A stretch of DNA of 64,000 nt from Trichosphaerium sp. ATCC 40318 (GCA_038496445.1 JALMLS010000052.1:1-64000), one strand, 5' to 3'; positions 28,993 through 42,640 are shown, numbered from the stretch's first letter. Notes: a model not told the origin generated them from the sequence alone. Made by a program: numbers and translations.

Positions 28993-30640
28993 GGTATCGA
29001 TTTTCAACGGTATTGTTGCGAATTAGGTAAGGATAGCTACTGAATCCACTGACTCCAGTTGACTTTTGTTTACACACCTGGCAAGTGATTGTTTAATAAC
29101 GGCTTGGCTCTTTACAATTTTTTTTTGTCAAATCGCTCAACTTTATTCTAATTTTTTGCCTCAAGTTTACTCACCAAGAACAAACTAGTGAGCATTATGT
29201 TCTAACATTTAGACCACATGCGAGGTCCCTTGTAGAAGTGGTATTAGTTTGTGATAAGTGTACTATCTGAAATCCGAAGAAACACCAGAATCAGGTTGGT
29301 TACCGATTTTAGGCGAAGTTGTCTTGCTATTTCAATTGTCTTTCCTACCTGAGATTGTCATGCACTCTAGCTCCTAACATGTAGACAAGCACTTCAACTG
29401 TTTTTTGAAAAGTGTCAATGTTGGTGTGAAACTACAAAGCTGAGTCCTCACAGTTATCGTTGTTGTGCTCCTTGTCAACTAGCTATTGGTTGTACGATTA
29501 ACCTCATATGGCCTCCACAGTTAAAACACGTTCGTTTGAAATACAAAAAAAAAAAGTAGTTGTTGATGACTATTGTTCAAGTTACAAAGACTTCGCTATT
29601 GTCCATGCGCTAGGTGCCATGATAACCTGGCTCTGCTTTTTAGCAATAAGTTGTATCGAGTGTTGCTAGTGGGTGTACCATCTGGATAAGACTGTATGTG
29701 AGTAGCGAAACAACAACAACAACAAAAGCACTGCTGTGAATTTTTATGCGCGTGCGCATAACAGCCTCGTTTACTCTTGTATGCGCGCTAGCCTAGTCTA
29801 TTGTTCGTTGATTCAATTGATCACTAGAAACGAGTCTCAAAAGGTACAGGCGCTAGTTCCCACGTCTACCTCGAATGCAACGGACATACTGCAAAACAAC
29901 AAAAAAAGACTTGTTTTGCGAACTCATATGTTCACAGTTAGATTCGCTTATAGCTGTTGCCATGTGCCAGTAAAGTGCTAGATGAAAAAATCACAATAAC
30001 GCGATAAACACACCACCGCATGGAGTATGGATTATCATACCACCATCCATTTTACCTAGCTGCCAGATAGTAAAAAGTTTATCGTTTTTGTAGTATCAAT
30101 ATTCACATTCAGATAATTCACGTGAAGCAACACACTGCCAAAATGAGTTTGTTACCCTCCGAACGCGAGTAGAATATTGGATTGTCATTGTAGGTGTAGA
30201 ATCTAGAATTGGTACGCACGAAACAGACCACACGTTGTGCGCAAGAACCTTTGCGCAGGTAGGTATCCTAAAAACTACTTTCAGTAAAATTTCTAACTCT
30301 TAAAAATTCAAGACAACTGGCAGTTGTCCGATATTCAAGTAAAAACTGTGAGCTTACCCATACAATAATATAAATAGACTATACTGTCGCAGACGCGATT
30401 TACCTAGCCTTCTTTCTATATCGAACTGTAAGCAGAAAAGATGGAATGTAAAAAACTTGGGCGGTTTTTAAGATTTCTAATTGACAACTAGCTTTTGATA
30501 TATGATTGATTATGCACATATCTACCTGCCACGGGCAAAATTATGGAGACCCAAAACCGAAACCCGATAAAAAAAAAACTACAAATTCGTTGATAGTTTC
30601 AGTGAAGGTTTTTTTGTATATTTAAGACTGTGTTTATGAT
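28993..30640. other. Long intergenic region, divergent promoters
   Basis: About 1.6 kb between the MFS transporter and the propeller-like gene. Only short frames are present; one of about 80 codons at 29736-29981 looks random. No tRNA, repeat array or mobile element seen. The downstream gene's first exon could begin slightly inside this region. Confidence 0.4.
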
Positions 30641-30659
30641 GTTACTAACAAGCCTTTTA

Positions 30660-33600
30660 AGCCAGTGTACTGTGAAATCAAAGTTACCAATACAACTCAA
30701 CTGGAACAATGGTGCACGCAAGTACGTATCAATAGTACACGTGATTTTGAAGTTGTAAATCAAGCTTCAACTTTTCTCTTTGCTTTTCGCTTTGGTTGTC
30801 AACAAACTATCTGTGTAGAACTGCTAGTGGTTCTCGTGGTCGTGTTGTTTACTGTAGCAAACTACGCCGGAGACAGGAGATTTTTCTTCAACTTTAGATG
30901 CCAAAGAGCATGTGGTGCTCAAATATTTGATTACTTTTACGGAGGATACTTGTTGGGCGGTAGACCTGATTCGTCTCTAGTAGACTATAGACCTGCTTTA
31001 GATGCGTGAGTTTAAAAGTCAACTGCAACAACAACAAAGCTTAGAATTCTCCTTTAAAAAATACAAACCCTTTTCATTTTTTTCATAAGTTTAACACTTT
31101 TCCTCAAGTTATGGACCGCGAACGGTATTTTGGAGGAAGAGAGAAACGAGCTCCGTAGAACCTGACTTCATTGGGCCGGTCATGGGCGCCTATGATGGCA
31201 CGACATTGTACGGTATGTTCACAGTTCGCTAGTTAAACTGCTAATATCCTACTACTAGGAATCGACAAGGACAATTCTGGATTCTTTAGCGTTGTTGCTA
31301 TTGATATGGATGAGAAAGAAGCGTCTGGTCCTTTTGCTGGGGAACCTAAAACAGAAATTTTGTGGGAATGCCGCGAACCAAACCACACTAGATCAGATTG
31401 TCAACAAATGGCTTTTTCAATATTTGATTCTTCAATTGCTTTTGATCATGAGAACCGTTACCTATACTGGACTGGACAACCTTACAGATATCCTCGTAAT
31501 GGATTCTATAGGTTTAATGTGGACACGAGGGAAGAACCTGAGGTACAAACTAGCATTTTCATTCGATAGCTCAGAGCACGTGCATTAATGTCGTTTAGTT
31601 TTTAGATTGGACACCTTACACGACAACCAAACAACGTGGTCAAATGAGAGTATTTGAAGGATTCCTTTACGATGTCGTTACTGTAGATGCAATAACAGCG
31701 AATATAGGTATCTGGAGATACAATATAACTGACGGCTCAAGAACGCACTGGATGAAACCGTGTAAGTAAAGCAGCTTCATTCCAAAAAAAACTAAACAGT
31801 TTTCTTTAGGGGACTACGATTTTAGAAGCCCTATCGAACCTTATGGATTGGCTTTCGATTATGTAACCCGCATGGTTTATTTTACAATAGCTGAAGTCAA
31901 TAAATATACTGCTGCGCGTATCATCAAAAAGAGTATCGATCAGACCACAATTGAACCTTACGAAGAGGCAAGTGTTTTTTGCACTTGTGACATGTGGCTA
32001 ACACGTGACGTAGCTGGATGTTGGTCCTATGCATCAACGTATATATAGTATTGAATTGAATCCAGGGAAAGAACTTTACATGCTTTCAGAAGAGCCTAAC
32101 CGCGTCCGTGCAGCAGTACCTATCGGCCTCACGAAAATGATATGTCGCTTTATTCTGGATGAGATGTATCCTCCTATGGCAAATTGTGATTTACTCGGCT
32201 TAAGTCCGATACAAGGACTTAGATACATTGCTATTAAACCAGGTGATAAAATACATATACCGGCCTACCCATCGTAAGTCATTCTTTATTCTTTCAACGC
32301 ACGTGTCTAAAATCTGTTTTTAGTGTCAGCATTCCAAATGCCGCGGAATTCAACTTCGATGACGGCAAAGGACGGCCAATTTGGGGTAAATGGGAAATTG
32401 GATTCTCAGGAAGCGTTTGGACAACTACCGACTTCGACAGAGACGAACGTGTTGAGTACTTTGAAAAGCCTTACGGCGGCCGAAACCAAGTTGCTGGTGT
32501 ACACGTTGACATCGAAAACAGAAAGATATACTACCAATCGTACTACAAATGGGCTCTTCGCGAGATCGATATGAGGACTTCAGAGGTCTCTGATATATGG
32601 ATATGTCCTTACCCGGAATATTTAACACCACCTTTATGCGACAGAATAATAGAAAATTGCGAAGATGACGAATGCTCCTTTACTTACGACAAAGACACTC
32701 AAACTTTTTTTTGGGTCAATGATAACTTCCGACATCTCTTCTACGAGAGGGTTAGTACTGATCCAAGTAGACGAGATATACCTGTAGAATACGAATGGGG
32801 TACTTCTGTAGGCTCTTTACTCGGTGCAATGTCAGTATACGATGGATACGTCTATATACCGATGAAAACAAATGGTATTCAAAGAAAAAAGATATCAGAC
32901 ATCAAAAGTGGAAGTACAGATTATGAAGTTTTTGCGGACCCTTCTAACTGGGATGTATCTCTAAATAGTCTATACATATCACCTATAGCCAATAAGATGT
33001 ATATCGGTGCCACAGAATCGATATTTACTCACCCTATTGCATCAACAATATCAGAATCAACAGCAACTAAAATCGAGTTTCAAAGGGAATCACGATGGGG
33101 TGCCAATTGGCAGGTTCAGGCTGTTGTACCAACTGACGACAACCGAATATACTTTACTGTAGATTATAGCAATAACGTATACTTGGGTCTTATGCCAGCA
33201 GAAGGGCCTGATGCGCCACTCGGAGTAGATGAAGTTTGGTCTGATCACAGGAAAACTACTGGAAGTATGGAGAAGTACTTGTTTTATTACCCACCATCAT
33301 CACCAAGTCCTATAGGTTCGTTAAATTGATTCTTTCTATTTCTAAAATATTAAAAGCTCCACAAAAAGCTCCACAAACAACACCTTCTTCAATGACTTCT
33401 CCAACAGGTAGTCAACCTTCTTCAATGACTTCTCCGATAGGTAGCCAAACTCCAAGTGATTCATCCACTCCATCAGCGAGTACAGGTAATACTTCGACTA
33501 TCTTAACTATTTTGTCTTAAGAATGCATCGTATTGACGCTATTGTAGATCCTAGCGATCCTTCTGGAACCAGCGCGCCTGTGGATACTTCATCCGGATAT

Positions 33601-33666
33601 TCAACTTCAACAAGTGTAACAATCTCAATCATCCTTATACTTGCATTCCTTACAGTAAAGTTCTAG
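30660..33666 (+). CDS. Secreted beta-propeller-like surface protein with Pro/Ser/Thr stalk
   Basis: From about 31110 the spliced frame is clear: MGAYDGTTLYGIDKDNSG, FDHENRYLYWTGQPYRYP, FDYVTRMVYFTIAEV, VHVDIENRKIYYQSYYKW and TDDNRIYFTVDYSNNVYLG. Such repeated aromatic strands resemble YWTD/NHL-type propellers of LDL-receptor relatives. A short Pro/Ser/Thr stalk follows (33350-33490), then a hydrophobic GPI-like end (VTISIILILAFLTVKF) and TAG 33664-33666. The 5' end is uncertain. One reading gives a signal peptide MLQLFSLLFALVVNKL by splicing ATG 30711 to an exon starting near 30764. The intron at 31968-32013 must start with GC (GCAAGT) to keep the frame. Function unknown, probably outside the cell. 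Confidence 0.65.
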
Positions 33667-33815
33667 AGGAAAATAAAGAGCAACATTATTTTGGGTTTTT
33701 TTATGTCGAGTTTACTTGCAGCCGCCCTTTAGACAAGGTTTTCCAACGGAAGACTCTACCAAAAACTAAAAAATTGAAATCACTGATTACTTTTTTTGAA
33801 AAAACTTGACTTTAA

Positions 33816-36800
33816 TTATGGTACTTCACAAATACATTCCTCTCCTCTATAGCTTACGGTAATACTTCCACTATCTGGTACTCTAGTAATAAACCAACAA
33901 TACCATTCGGATGTTTCACATTGAATATCGTTTGTTCCAGGAACGTCAAAGCAAGGGAACGTATTACAACTAGATTAAAAAAAAGAAGTGAGCACGTAAA
34001 TTTTTGTCCCGTGAACAAAATGTTCTGGGTATTTTCTTTGTAAGCTGGACGTACAAACAGGTGCCATTGTATATGTATGGTGATACACATATTGCAATTG
34101 GTGGTAGAGTTGGTGGAAAAGTTGTAGGTGGAGCTGTTGTAGGAGGTGCTGTTGGTGCAACTGTTGTTGGAGGTGCGATAGTGGTTGGCACTGCAGTTGG
34201 TGGGTTCGTGGTTGGCGCTCTTGTTGTTGGTGGGTTTGTTGCTGGTGGCAATGTTGTTGGAGGGTTTGTTGGAGGTAGAGTGGTTGGAGATCGTGTCGTT
34301 GGTGGAAGCGTTGTTGGGGGTAGGGTTGTTGGAGGCCTGGTTGTTGGTGGGTTTGTTGGAGGTAGAGTGGTTGGAGATCCTGTAGTTGGTGGAAGTGTTG
34401 TTGGAGGCAGAGTGGTTGGGTTTGTTGCAGGAGGTAGGGTCGTTGGAGGATTCGTTGTTGGTGGAAGGGTTGTTGGAGGCTGAGTAGTAGGAGGCCTCGT
34501 TGTAGGTGGATTTGTTGGTGGTAGGGTGGTAGGATTTGTTGCAGGTGGTAGGGTTGTTGGCGAATTCGTCGTTGGTGGAAGAGTGTTGGCGGTTGAGTAG
34601 TAGGCGGTCTGGTTGTTGGTGGGTTAGTAGGAGGCAGAGTGGTTGGGTTTGTTGCCGGTGGTAGGGTCGTTGGTGGATTCGTTGTTGGTGGAAGAGTAGT
34701 TGGTGGCTGAGTAGTAGGTGGCCTCGTTGTAGGTGGATTAGTTGGTGGCAAGGTGGTTGGATTTGTTGCAGGTGGCAAGGTTGTTGGTGGATTCGTTGTT
34801 GGAGGGAGGGTGGTAGGAGGTTGAGTAGTAGGCGGTCTGGTTGTTGGTGGATTAGTTGGCGGCAAAGTGGTTGGGTTTGTTGCCGGTGGCAGGGTTGTTG
34901 GTGGATTCGTTGTTGGTGGAAGGGTCGTTGGTGGTTGAGTAGTAGGTGGCCTCGTTGTAGGTGGGTTCGTTGGTGGCAGAGTGGTTGGATTTGTTGCCGG
35001 TGGCAGAGTTGTTGGTGGATTCGTTGTTGGTGGAAGGGTCGTTGGTGGTTGAGTAGTAGGAGGTCTCGTTGTAGGTGGGTTAGTTGGAGGCAGAGTGGTT
35101 GGAGATCCTGTAGTTGGTGGTAGAGTAGTCGGTGGTAGAGTCGTTGGTAAGGTCCCTGGCGCTACTGTTGTTGGTGGGCGTGTTGTTGGTGGAAGTGTGG
35201 TTGGTGGTAATGTGGTTGGACCTGCCGTGGTTGGTGGTTCTGTAGGCGCTACCGTGGTTGGTGGCGCTGTTGTTGGAGGTTCTGTTGTTGGAGCATCTGT
35301 TGTAGGTGGTAATGTTGTTGGGACAGTAGGTGGCCCCTCTGTAGTTGGTGTCATTGTAGTAGGTGTTAATTGTATTACAATCTCGCTTGCTTCCGCAGAA
35401 AGACAAAATTCTTCAGTTCCAGACCTACAAAAGATGTCAAAATCACTGCGTCAGGTAGTATTCAACGAAGTGTTTTAATTCAAATAATCGACTTTGAAGT
35501 AGTACCTATCAATTTCAGCATGTGAATTATAGTTAACAAAAGTGTTGTCTGAGTCTGTTATGCTGGCTTGTATATCGTCTATTATACCAGGAGCTATTAA
35601 ATCAACAATAAAAGAACATGAAACTTGTTCAGTATCGTCTAACTCTGCGTCAAAAGACATTTCTGTAAAACTCGACGCAATATTAGTTGCCTTGAAAAAA
35701 ATAAAATCAGCATATCACGTGATAGTAAGTAGGGTAAATGAAAAGGGAGGGAAAATAAAAAACTTACAAGGGAAGTACATGATACACTTCCTGGGTCTAT
35801 TTCACCATGATCTTGATCAATAGGGAATACAACACTGACGCGTTCTGTATCAGCTGGGAGTGTTTCGAAATTATTACAAGTTATGGATAGACGTATTTGA
35901 TCGCCTAGTTCTTTGCATTAGTACAGTGGCCTAAAAGAATGCATGCGTGGTGTGAAAGCCTTTTTTTATTTTCTGTAAAAATCAGGTTACCTGGGAATAA
36001 TTGATCTTCAATGTTGTTTAAGAAATCAATAGAGTGCCTATTAGTAAAGAGGGTTATTTCAAAAAGTCCAGAGTAAAAAGTAATCACAATCTGAAAGGTC
36101 TAATTTTTTCTAAATTTCTGTTGATGTAGCTTAAATCACGTGACTACGAAACCAAAAAAAGAGAAACGAATAAAAAAAATTGCTCATCACGTGCCAACAA
36201 GAAACGCGAGGTGCACAACATGTGTAGTTTATAACAGCATCAACATTAGCTTCAAGAGATTCCAGTAATACTTCTATTGAAAGGACTTGACTGTACTCCT
36301 TAATATAATTGTCATCATTTGTACATACTCAACTCTATTATTTTCGCCTTGCAAAGTCGCACGTGCGATCTGAAAGAAATCTGTTTGCATACCTGAAAAT
36401 TACTATTGTCGTATGGAATGCACACATCAACTGGTTCACTAATATCAGTTCGTAGGACCACACTTGATGCCAAAGGCACTCTAGTTAATCTGCTTATGGC
36501 TGTAATATTTATGCGTAAATCGTTATCTTTCTGTAGTACTCTAACAAGCCAGCAGTCTGCGTACAGAGTAAGAAAAAGCAAAAAAGAAACGAAAAAAAAA
36601 AGTCTACAAAAAGATTCAAAAGCTGAAAACTTTCATTTTCCCCACATACCGCATCCATTCTCTATTAAGTTAACTGGTGGAGAAATATCACTACCTCCTG
36701 GGCCTGTGTATAAAACATCGCATGATCCTGTAGCTGTGATATCGTTACTGAGTGCGAAGCGTTGTTCTACAACAGAGCATCTTGTTGCCAGTTGTAAGGT

Positions 36801-37010
36801 ATCTGAGCTTTCGAATTGAACAGAAAGGGTACGCTCCCCACCAATAACAGTATCCGAATTTATAGTTACACTGCCTGTTGGTGATGTAGCGTTACCTACT
36901 ATCATAGAATCAACGCCAAAGGTGTCCAATAGAGGCGGTGCGCCAATAAGGACCTGCCCTACTGCTATATTTGATATAAAAAGCAAAGCAAAGACAATAA
37001 TGAACTTCAT
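33816..37010 (-). CDS. Mucin-like secreted protein with 38-residue Thr/Pro repeats
   Basis: ATG 37010 opens a signal peptide (MKFIIVFALLFISNIAVG). Several Cys-containing beta-rich exons follow (37010-36650, 36556-36393, then less certain pieces to about 35360). A large Thr/Pro stalk (about 35354-34130) comes next, then a Cys-rich tail of about 50 residues (CNTFPCFDVPG, YCWFITRVPDSG, EECICEVP) ending with TAA 33818-33816. The stalk holds six 38-residue units. Compared with its sister units the array lacks one base at about 34584/34585, so the stalk is read in two frames and is broken as given. This is either a sequencing error in a repeat or a true frameshift. The stalk should be heavily O-glycosylated; the protein has no obvious membrane anchor. 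Confidence 0.7.
34481..35056 (-). repeat. 114-bp tandem repeat (38-residue Thr/Pro unit)
   Basis: A landmark TGAGTAGTAG (plus strand) recurs at 34481, 34594, 34708, 34822, 34936 and 35050. Spacings are 113, 114, 114, 114 and 114. The unit encodes blocks such as NPPTTLPPATNPTTLPP and RPPTTQPPTTLPPTT. The single 113 spacing marks the one-base loss noted for the host gene. Confidence 0.95.
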
Positions 37011-37940
37011 CTGTCCCTATTGCGTTGTGTAGGAGTGAAAATTTTTTTTTAAGTTTGTGATTTGTGATAGTATCTCCGCGCGAGCACTTTTCCTGAGATT
37101 GCTGGGGAAAAGGTTTTACAAATGACAATATGGTATTCTGTGAGATGTGTAACATCTCATGAATCTGCACCTTGCTTACTAATGTTTGACAGAAAAAGAC
37201 GAAGTCTTGGGTTTATCCTGCATGTTTTGGTTCTCAGCTGATTCTCTACGCTTGTTGGGCGCGTATGATGCAGCGGGGACTCGTAAAAAAACCCCAAAGA
37301 TCTTTGGATGCCGGACTATTACCTGCAATATGTTGGATAATAACCAGTGGTGTAGATACTTCTGGAGGAGCATAGATAAAAGAGGCTTTGCCCGAAAATC
37401 GCATACATTATTTTCGCTCACAGCTTTCCCAAACGGAACCAACACGCCCTTCTTTATCATTTACGCCAAGTATTGGATGGATCGTTAACAGTATTGTAAA
37501 CTAAACATGCTACAGAACCTACTTAAGGTCTATCACGTGAACCAAGTAAGTGTTAATGCAGTTTAGCAACAAGCGTTGCTGCAATAATGTCAAGTAAGAT
37601 ATGTCACTCTGTTCCCAACAGTGGTGCTTGGAAGCGTATGTTGACATGCACTAAATTTCACCATACAAACCATAGCTGTTCCTTGCGTTTTGGTGCTAAA
37701 TTCCGACCGATGGACCCTTTTTACTAAATGAGGACTCAAAAAAGCTGTAAAAAAAAACAATCAGCAAAACGCGTCCTAACCGGGAATACACCAAACAAAG
37801 GCAGTAAATTGTTTATCCTACGCGTAAAGAGTACTTTGGTACATCGAATAATGTTTTCACAAAAAAAACACGTTAAGAAAACGCAAAACCACTTTCCACT
37901 TTTACACGCACCTCACCGCTGATATTATCGTTGCAAGGCA
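37011..37940. other. Intergenic region, divergent promoters
   Basis: Separates the mucin-like gene (minus) from the large membrane protein gene (plus). Short frames at 37179-37488 occur on both strands at the same place and look like chance. No RNA gene or repeat seen. Confidence 0.4.
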
Positions 37941-40900
37941 ATGTCAGCGAATAACCACGTACCCTTACAAGACTATTCGCCTCAAGGATACAGTACGTAT
38001 TAGTTATGTATGTACTGCTAATTGAATTGCTGTAGCCGATAATACGCAAGATGTTGTTTACGAAGTACCAGAAAAGCGTTCTTGTTGTCAAAAAACTTGC
38101 CACCAGGCGTCTAAACACAAGATAGTCTCTTGTTGCGTCATTTCGTGTATTGTTCTAACAAGTACGCTACAAACTCGGTCCGAATAGCTACTGACGCACT
38201 CAAGTCCTTATATTTATTGCTGTAACGATAATCTTTGTATTGCTGTTACCACTTCAAAGTACTACGATTCAAGACGATGTTTTTTTGAATGTACTCGGTA
38301 TTTGCGGAACTAGCAACGCCTACGAGGTACGTAAAATATTCAGCCGTTAATTTGCGATAAGAATAACCAATTTGTTTGCAGTACAATGCGACAATAACCA
38401 ACCCATCTCTCTTATCTGCAACAGTAAGCGAGACCCTGCTGAAGTTTACTCACGAGGGAGTTTTATTTGTTACAACACCGCTACCAGGCACGTCATGAGG
38501 ATGAGAACAAGCTTGCTACCAAACATATTGAGACATAATCACCTTTTTGAGCGAAAGAAAAAAAACCGTTTCGTCTAACTGTTTTTTTTTAGCTTTCAAT
38601 TTGCCATCAGGAGACAGTGTACTCGATTTTACATCAGGTTTCACAGTTGTGGATGAAGATGAACTACAGAAAATTGTCAATAAGGTGATGAATGGCACAG
38701 TATTAACGATAGATGCAACAGGTACGCATAAATAGAAAAATAGATGTGGAAAAAAAAACACTTTAACATTTTTTTAAAGTGCACATCAAGGTTAAAGCAT
38801 TGTACATGACATTCAACTCATTGATTGAGATCCCCTTTACCTTTAATGTACGTTGTAATTATGTAGAATGTTGTAGCATAGGTTAGAAGAGCTTCAAGTT
38901 CTTACTCCTCTTGAAGGAAGAGGAAACAAACCAAACAACAGAATTTAGAGAAGCACGTATTCTTCAGTCAACATTTGAAGAACTAGTAATACGAGTGGAA
39001 GCCGGTATTGTAAATAAGCAAAGGATGAAGGTAAGGTTACCATCAATTGCCATAGATGTCATCCACGAAGGCGTAAGTGCAAACCGAAATACCAACTATC
39101 GATTTTCTAACATTGTGCAGGTTGCAATATTTACCATTTTCACTGATGCCCTAAACTATGATCTTGGTTATAGTGACATTTTTGCTGTTATTTCCACATC
39201 TAGGAGAGTTGCAAATCACACACGTGCTCTTGTTAAGCGTATGGGTGATGGTACACCACTTAACTTCACCATTGTTGGGTATGGTTTAATTGCTGGTCTT
39301 CTTGTGCTTACTCTACTCAAAAAAGGTCTCCAGAGGGTGATTCTAGTTGTTTGGCTCAACGTTTATTGAATAATGTAACTTTATCATTCGGTCTCGATAA
39401 CGAGAGGAAAGAAAAGTCCAAAGAAGAAGAGTTACCTTTTGAATACGATATTATTTCTGTAACAGTAGGTAAAGTTTTTGAAGATCGTGTTGACATTAAT
39501 GTCAACATGACTCTACTGAATAAGTTTCCTTTAAGGTATGTTATAATAGATACAATTGTATTCCCAGAACTAACTGGATTCTTACTTAAAACAGAGGTCG
39601 TATTCCTCCATTGTATCTTCAAGTTGAGCACAATGATAGTACAACTATTTTACCTGTTATCTCAGAACTCACATTCCCTTCTGGTATCAGCGTTGAGAAC
39701 GTATGCGTTCTAATGCTTTGTTCTTAATCAACCTAATAGATCTACTAGGGAACACAAACTTTTGTAATCTCCTTGTTTAACGTTGATTCGATGGCCACAG
39801 CTGAAGCAATTCAAGTTGTTTTGGATGTACGAAAAAACCAAAAAAAGCCCCTTTGTTTTCTCCTTTTATTTTACCTTTTGTCAGTACCTTATTTATGGCT
39901 TAGGGTAATCCTATTATCATCAACATTCGTGGTACCAGAGATCCTCAAACTGATCTTTTATCGTACCTCTTGAATGAGTACAAATACGAGTACTTGTTCG
40001 ACCCAAAAAAAGGCAAGTTTTTGCACATATCCTGTGTAACGCAGCTTATTTCTATTACAGACAGCGTTGATGCGTCATCTCTTGGATCCTTAGATAAAGT
40101 TCAACTTGTTGACGTAACTGAAGATACAGCGAAAATGGGTGTAACAATGGAACTTGGTGAGATGATGCTCTCAGGAGCTATCCCTCCTATAAATATCCAA
40201 GTAACAACAGAAGACAATTCGAGCAAAAGAAGTACTGTACGTTATACAACGTTACTTAACTGATACTTACTTTCTCTCAGGAAAGCATTGAAAAAGTATT
40301 GGCTTCTCTAAGCCTAGCGCCAACGCTTCATAAAACATCTGTTGGCGTCGAAATTACTCTGACAGTTCCTGATTATGAATTCATTGGTACGTTGTATCTT
40401 GTAATTTTATTTGGTGTTAACGTCTTCCTTAGGGAACTTTATTACTTCCTTTACTGATGGTACAAAGTCTCGTGTTACTATAGGTGGTACCACCGCCCTT
40501 GATAAGACACTGTTCAACCAGATTGTACAACACTTAACATGGGACTATGTCTTAAACGACAAGAAAAATACAAGCACAAACTCAACAACAGAAGACAAAA
40601 CAGAGGACTTTATCACCATTTTGGGCTACTCGACTCATGGTAACAGTTGCATAATATTATAAACCATAACTTACTTGAATAGGATACCATCCTGGTGGTT
40701 TCCGTGGTAAAGTAGATTTGCAATTAAACACAGGTTTTGTGGTACAACATATTTTTTTTTTTCAAGTTTTTGTTCTTCGTTTATTAATAATTTTAGGGTA
40801 CCCTTCCTGCCTTGAAATTCAGATTCAAGCGTATAGAGAATCCTGGAGACCTTATTATCCTAACAATTGAAGAAATCGAGGTTATGGAGAATCAGAAAAA

Positions 40901-42470
40901 GCTATCTGCTTTCTTCCAAATCTACGTACAAAACGTAGACCGTATGGCTCTCACTGCAAATAATCTGTTTGCTGGTAAGTCATAAAAAACAAAAGACTCA
41001 TATTCGCATTGAGAGGTTCTTATGTACACCTAGGTGATAAAATGGCGTTTAGTGTACTAGGTGATGCTAGACAGACTAAAGAGACAATTTTCAGTAATAT
41101 TATGAAGTACTGGAAATACCAGCTTGATGCTTCTGAAAATACTGCTAACAGAACAGACGGTCTATTTCCTGATATTAACATTGAGATTGCTTCGTATGTT
41201 GCTAAAAAGTTGATTTTTTTGATTGAACTATGCTGACTTTTTGGTTTATTTTTAGATCTACTAAAGATACTTTGACTACACGTGTTACAGTCAAGGATAT
41301 GGATATTCCGCTTGAGTTTGAGTCTTACCTTGGTACAATAAGTGCAAGTATAGTGTACGAAGATGTACTGGTCGGTAACATAGTGATGGAAAATCTTGTC
41401 GTAAAGCCAGGTTCGATTTTTTGGGGTTTTTTTTCTGCTCTTTGTTTTGTTTTGACTGTGGTTTAGGAAAGCAAGATTTCTTTGTTACAGCTACCTTAAT
41501 AGCTACAAATGATAGAGATAAACTAGAGAAATTAATAAGCGAGTTCACTTTTGGAAACCTAGTAGATATTCTTTTGAAGTACCTCATTGCATGCAAAAAA
41601 AAATGCTAATTTTTTTGTAGAGTTACAATAAGTGATCTTGATGGTGAGCCTATTAAATTTGATTACATGTTCGAAATACCACAAGAGTCAACTGAAAGCG
41701 ATATCAAATTTATTGAGTGTGCTGAGCTATCTGAAATGAACTGGTGAGTAATTTTTAATTCGTCCTTGATTAGAAAAAAAAAGACAAAGAGCGAATTATT
41801 AACTGAGTTTATCAAAGGTCTCTTTGGGATTTTATACTTAAAAAATGCCAAGTAACAGCTGAAACACATTTATACCTTCATAATCCAATGCCTTTCCCTA
41901 TTGAAGTAACGTATGTCAATTACACAATGCAATTTGATGATAAGGATGGTATGCAACGAAAAAACATTGCGTTCTCTTGTAAAGTTCTAATTCTTTGGCT
42001 TTTAGGTTCTCTCTCGTTTTTCTTAGGTAACTATGAACCTAAAGACGGTATAATTATCGCCCACGTGGAAGAGCCTGGTAATCTAGATCCTCCACCGCTT
42101 CCTATCGAAATTGGAAGTAAGGTTACACGTGCGTGCATTCAAACTGGATAATTTGTTGTAAGCAAGAAGATTAAATTTTTGGTATTTAGAGCTTACAAGG
42201 ATGGCTTTAAACAGTATAGTTAGTAATGAGCTATGTCTTCGATTAAAAGATGAGCGTGATAAAGATCAACTAATCATTGACGTTGAAGGAGGTACCTTAA
42301 TGTCATTCTACAACGCGAACTAAACATTTTTTCAAGGAACCTCTTGTATCAAACTTCAAAAGTTTGAAGCATGCATTGACTTTGTTTTCCGTGACTATGC
42401 AGTAAAGAATGATTCACCTCCATGCATAGAAAAGATAAAGGGGAATTTAGCAGGAAAGCGTAGAGCATAA
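37941..42470 (+). CDS. Large single-pass type II membrane protein, LEA/Tag1-like
   Basis: ATG 37941 gives a short cytosolic tail (MSANNHVPLQDYSPQGY), a Cys/basic stretch, and one strong membrane helix spliced from two exons (CIVLTILIFIAVTIIFVLLL). A long lumenal or extracellular part follows. Repeated sandwiches have the form 'YNATITNPSLLSATV', 'LEFESYLGTISASIVYED' and 'FPIEVTYVNYTMQFDD', alternating with 'GDARQTKETIFSNIM' or 'GTTALDKTLFNQIV' helices. This pattern fits LEA_2-like domains and fungal DUF3712/Tag1 vacuolar proteins. It ends near IEKIKGNLAGKRRA, TAA 42468-42470. At least twelve short introns are needed and some joints are unsure. The family link is an inference from pattern only. 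Confidence 0.65.
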
Positions 42471-42640
42471 AAAACGTGTTATTCGTTGTACAAAAAAGTA
42501 AACAGATTTATTCTAAAAGCCAGAATTTGCACGGTTTTGGCTGTTGGTTTTGATACTCAAATTTTAGCGATGAGTCATCCACAGAAGATAAGCAAATTGA
42601 TAGTATTCACTGTTGTTAAGTATTACGCAACATTGTAAAC

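Noticed and set aside
34004-35478. Plus-strand Val/Gly-rich frames over the Thr/Pro array
   Set aside because: They are antisense shadows of PTT codons; the minus-strand reading has a signal peptide and Cys-rich ends.
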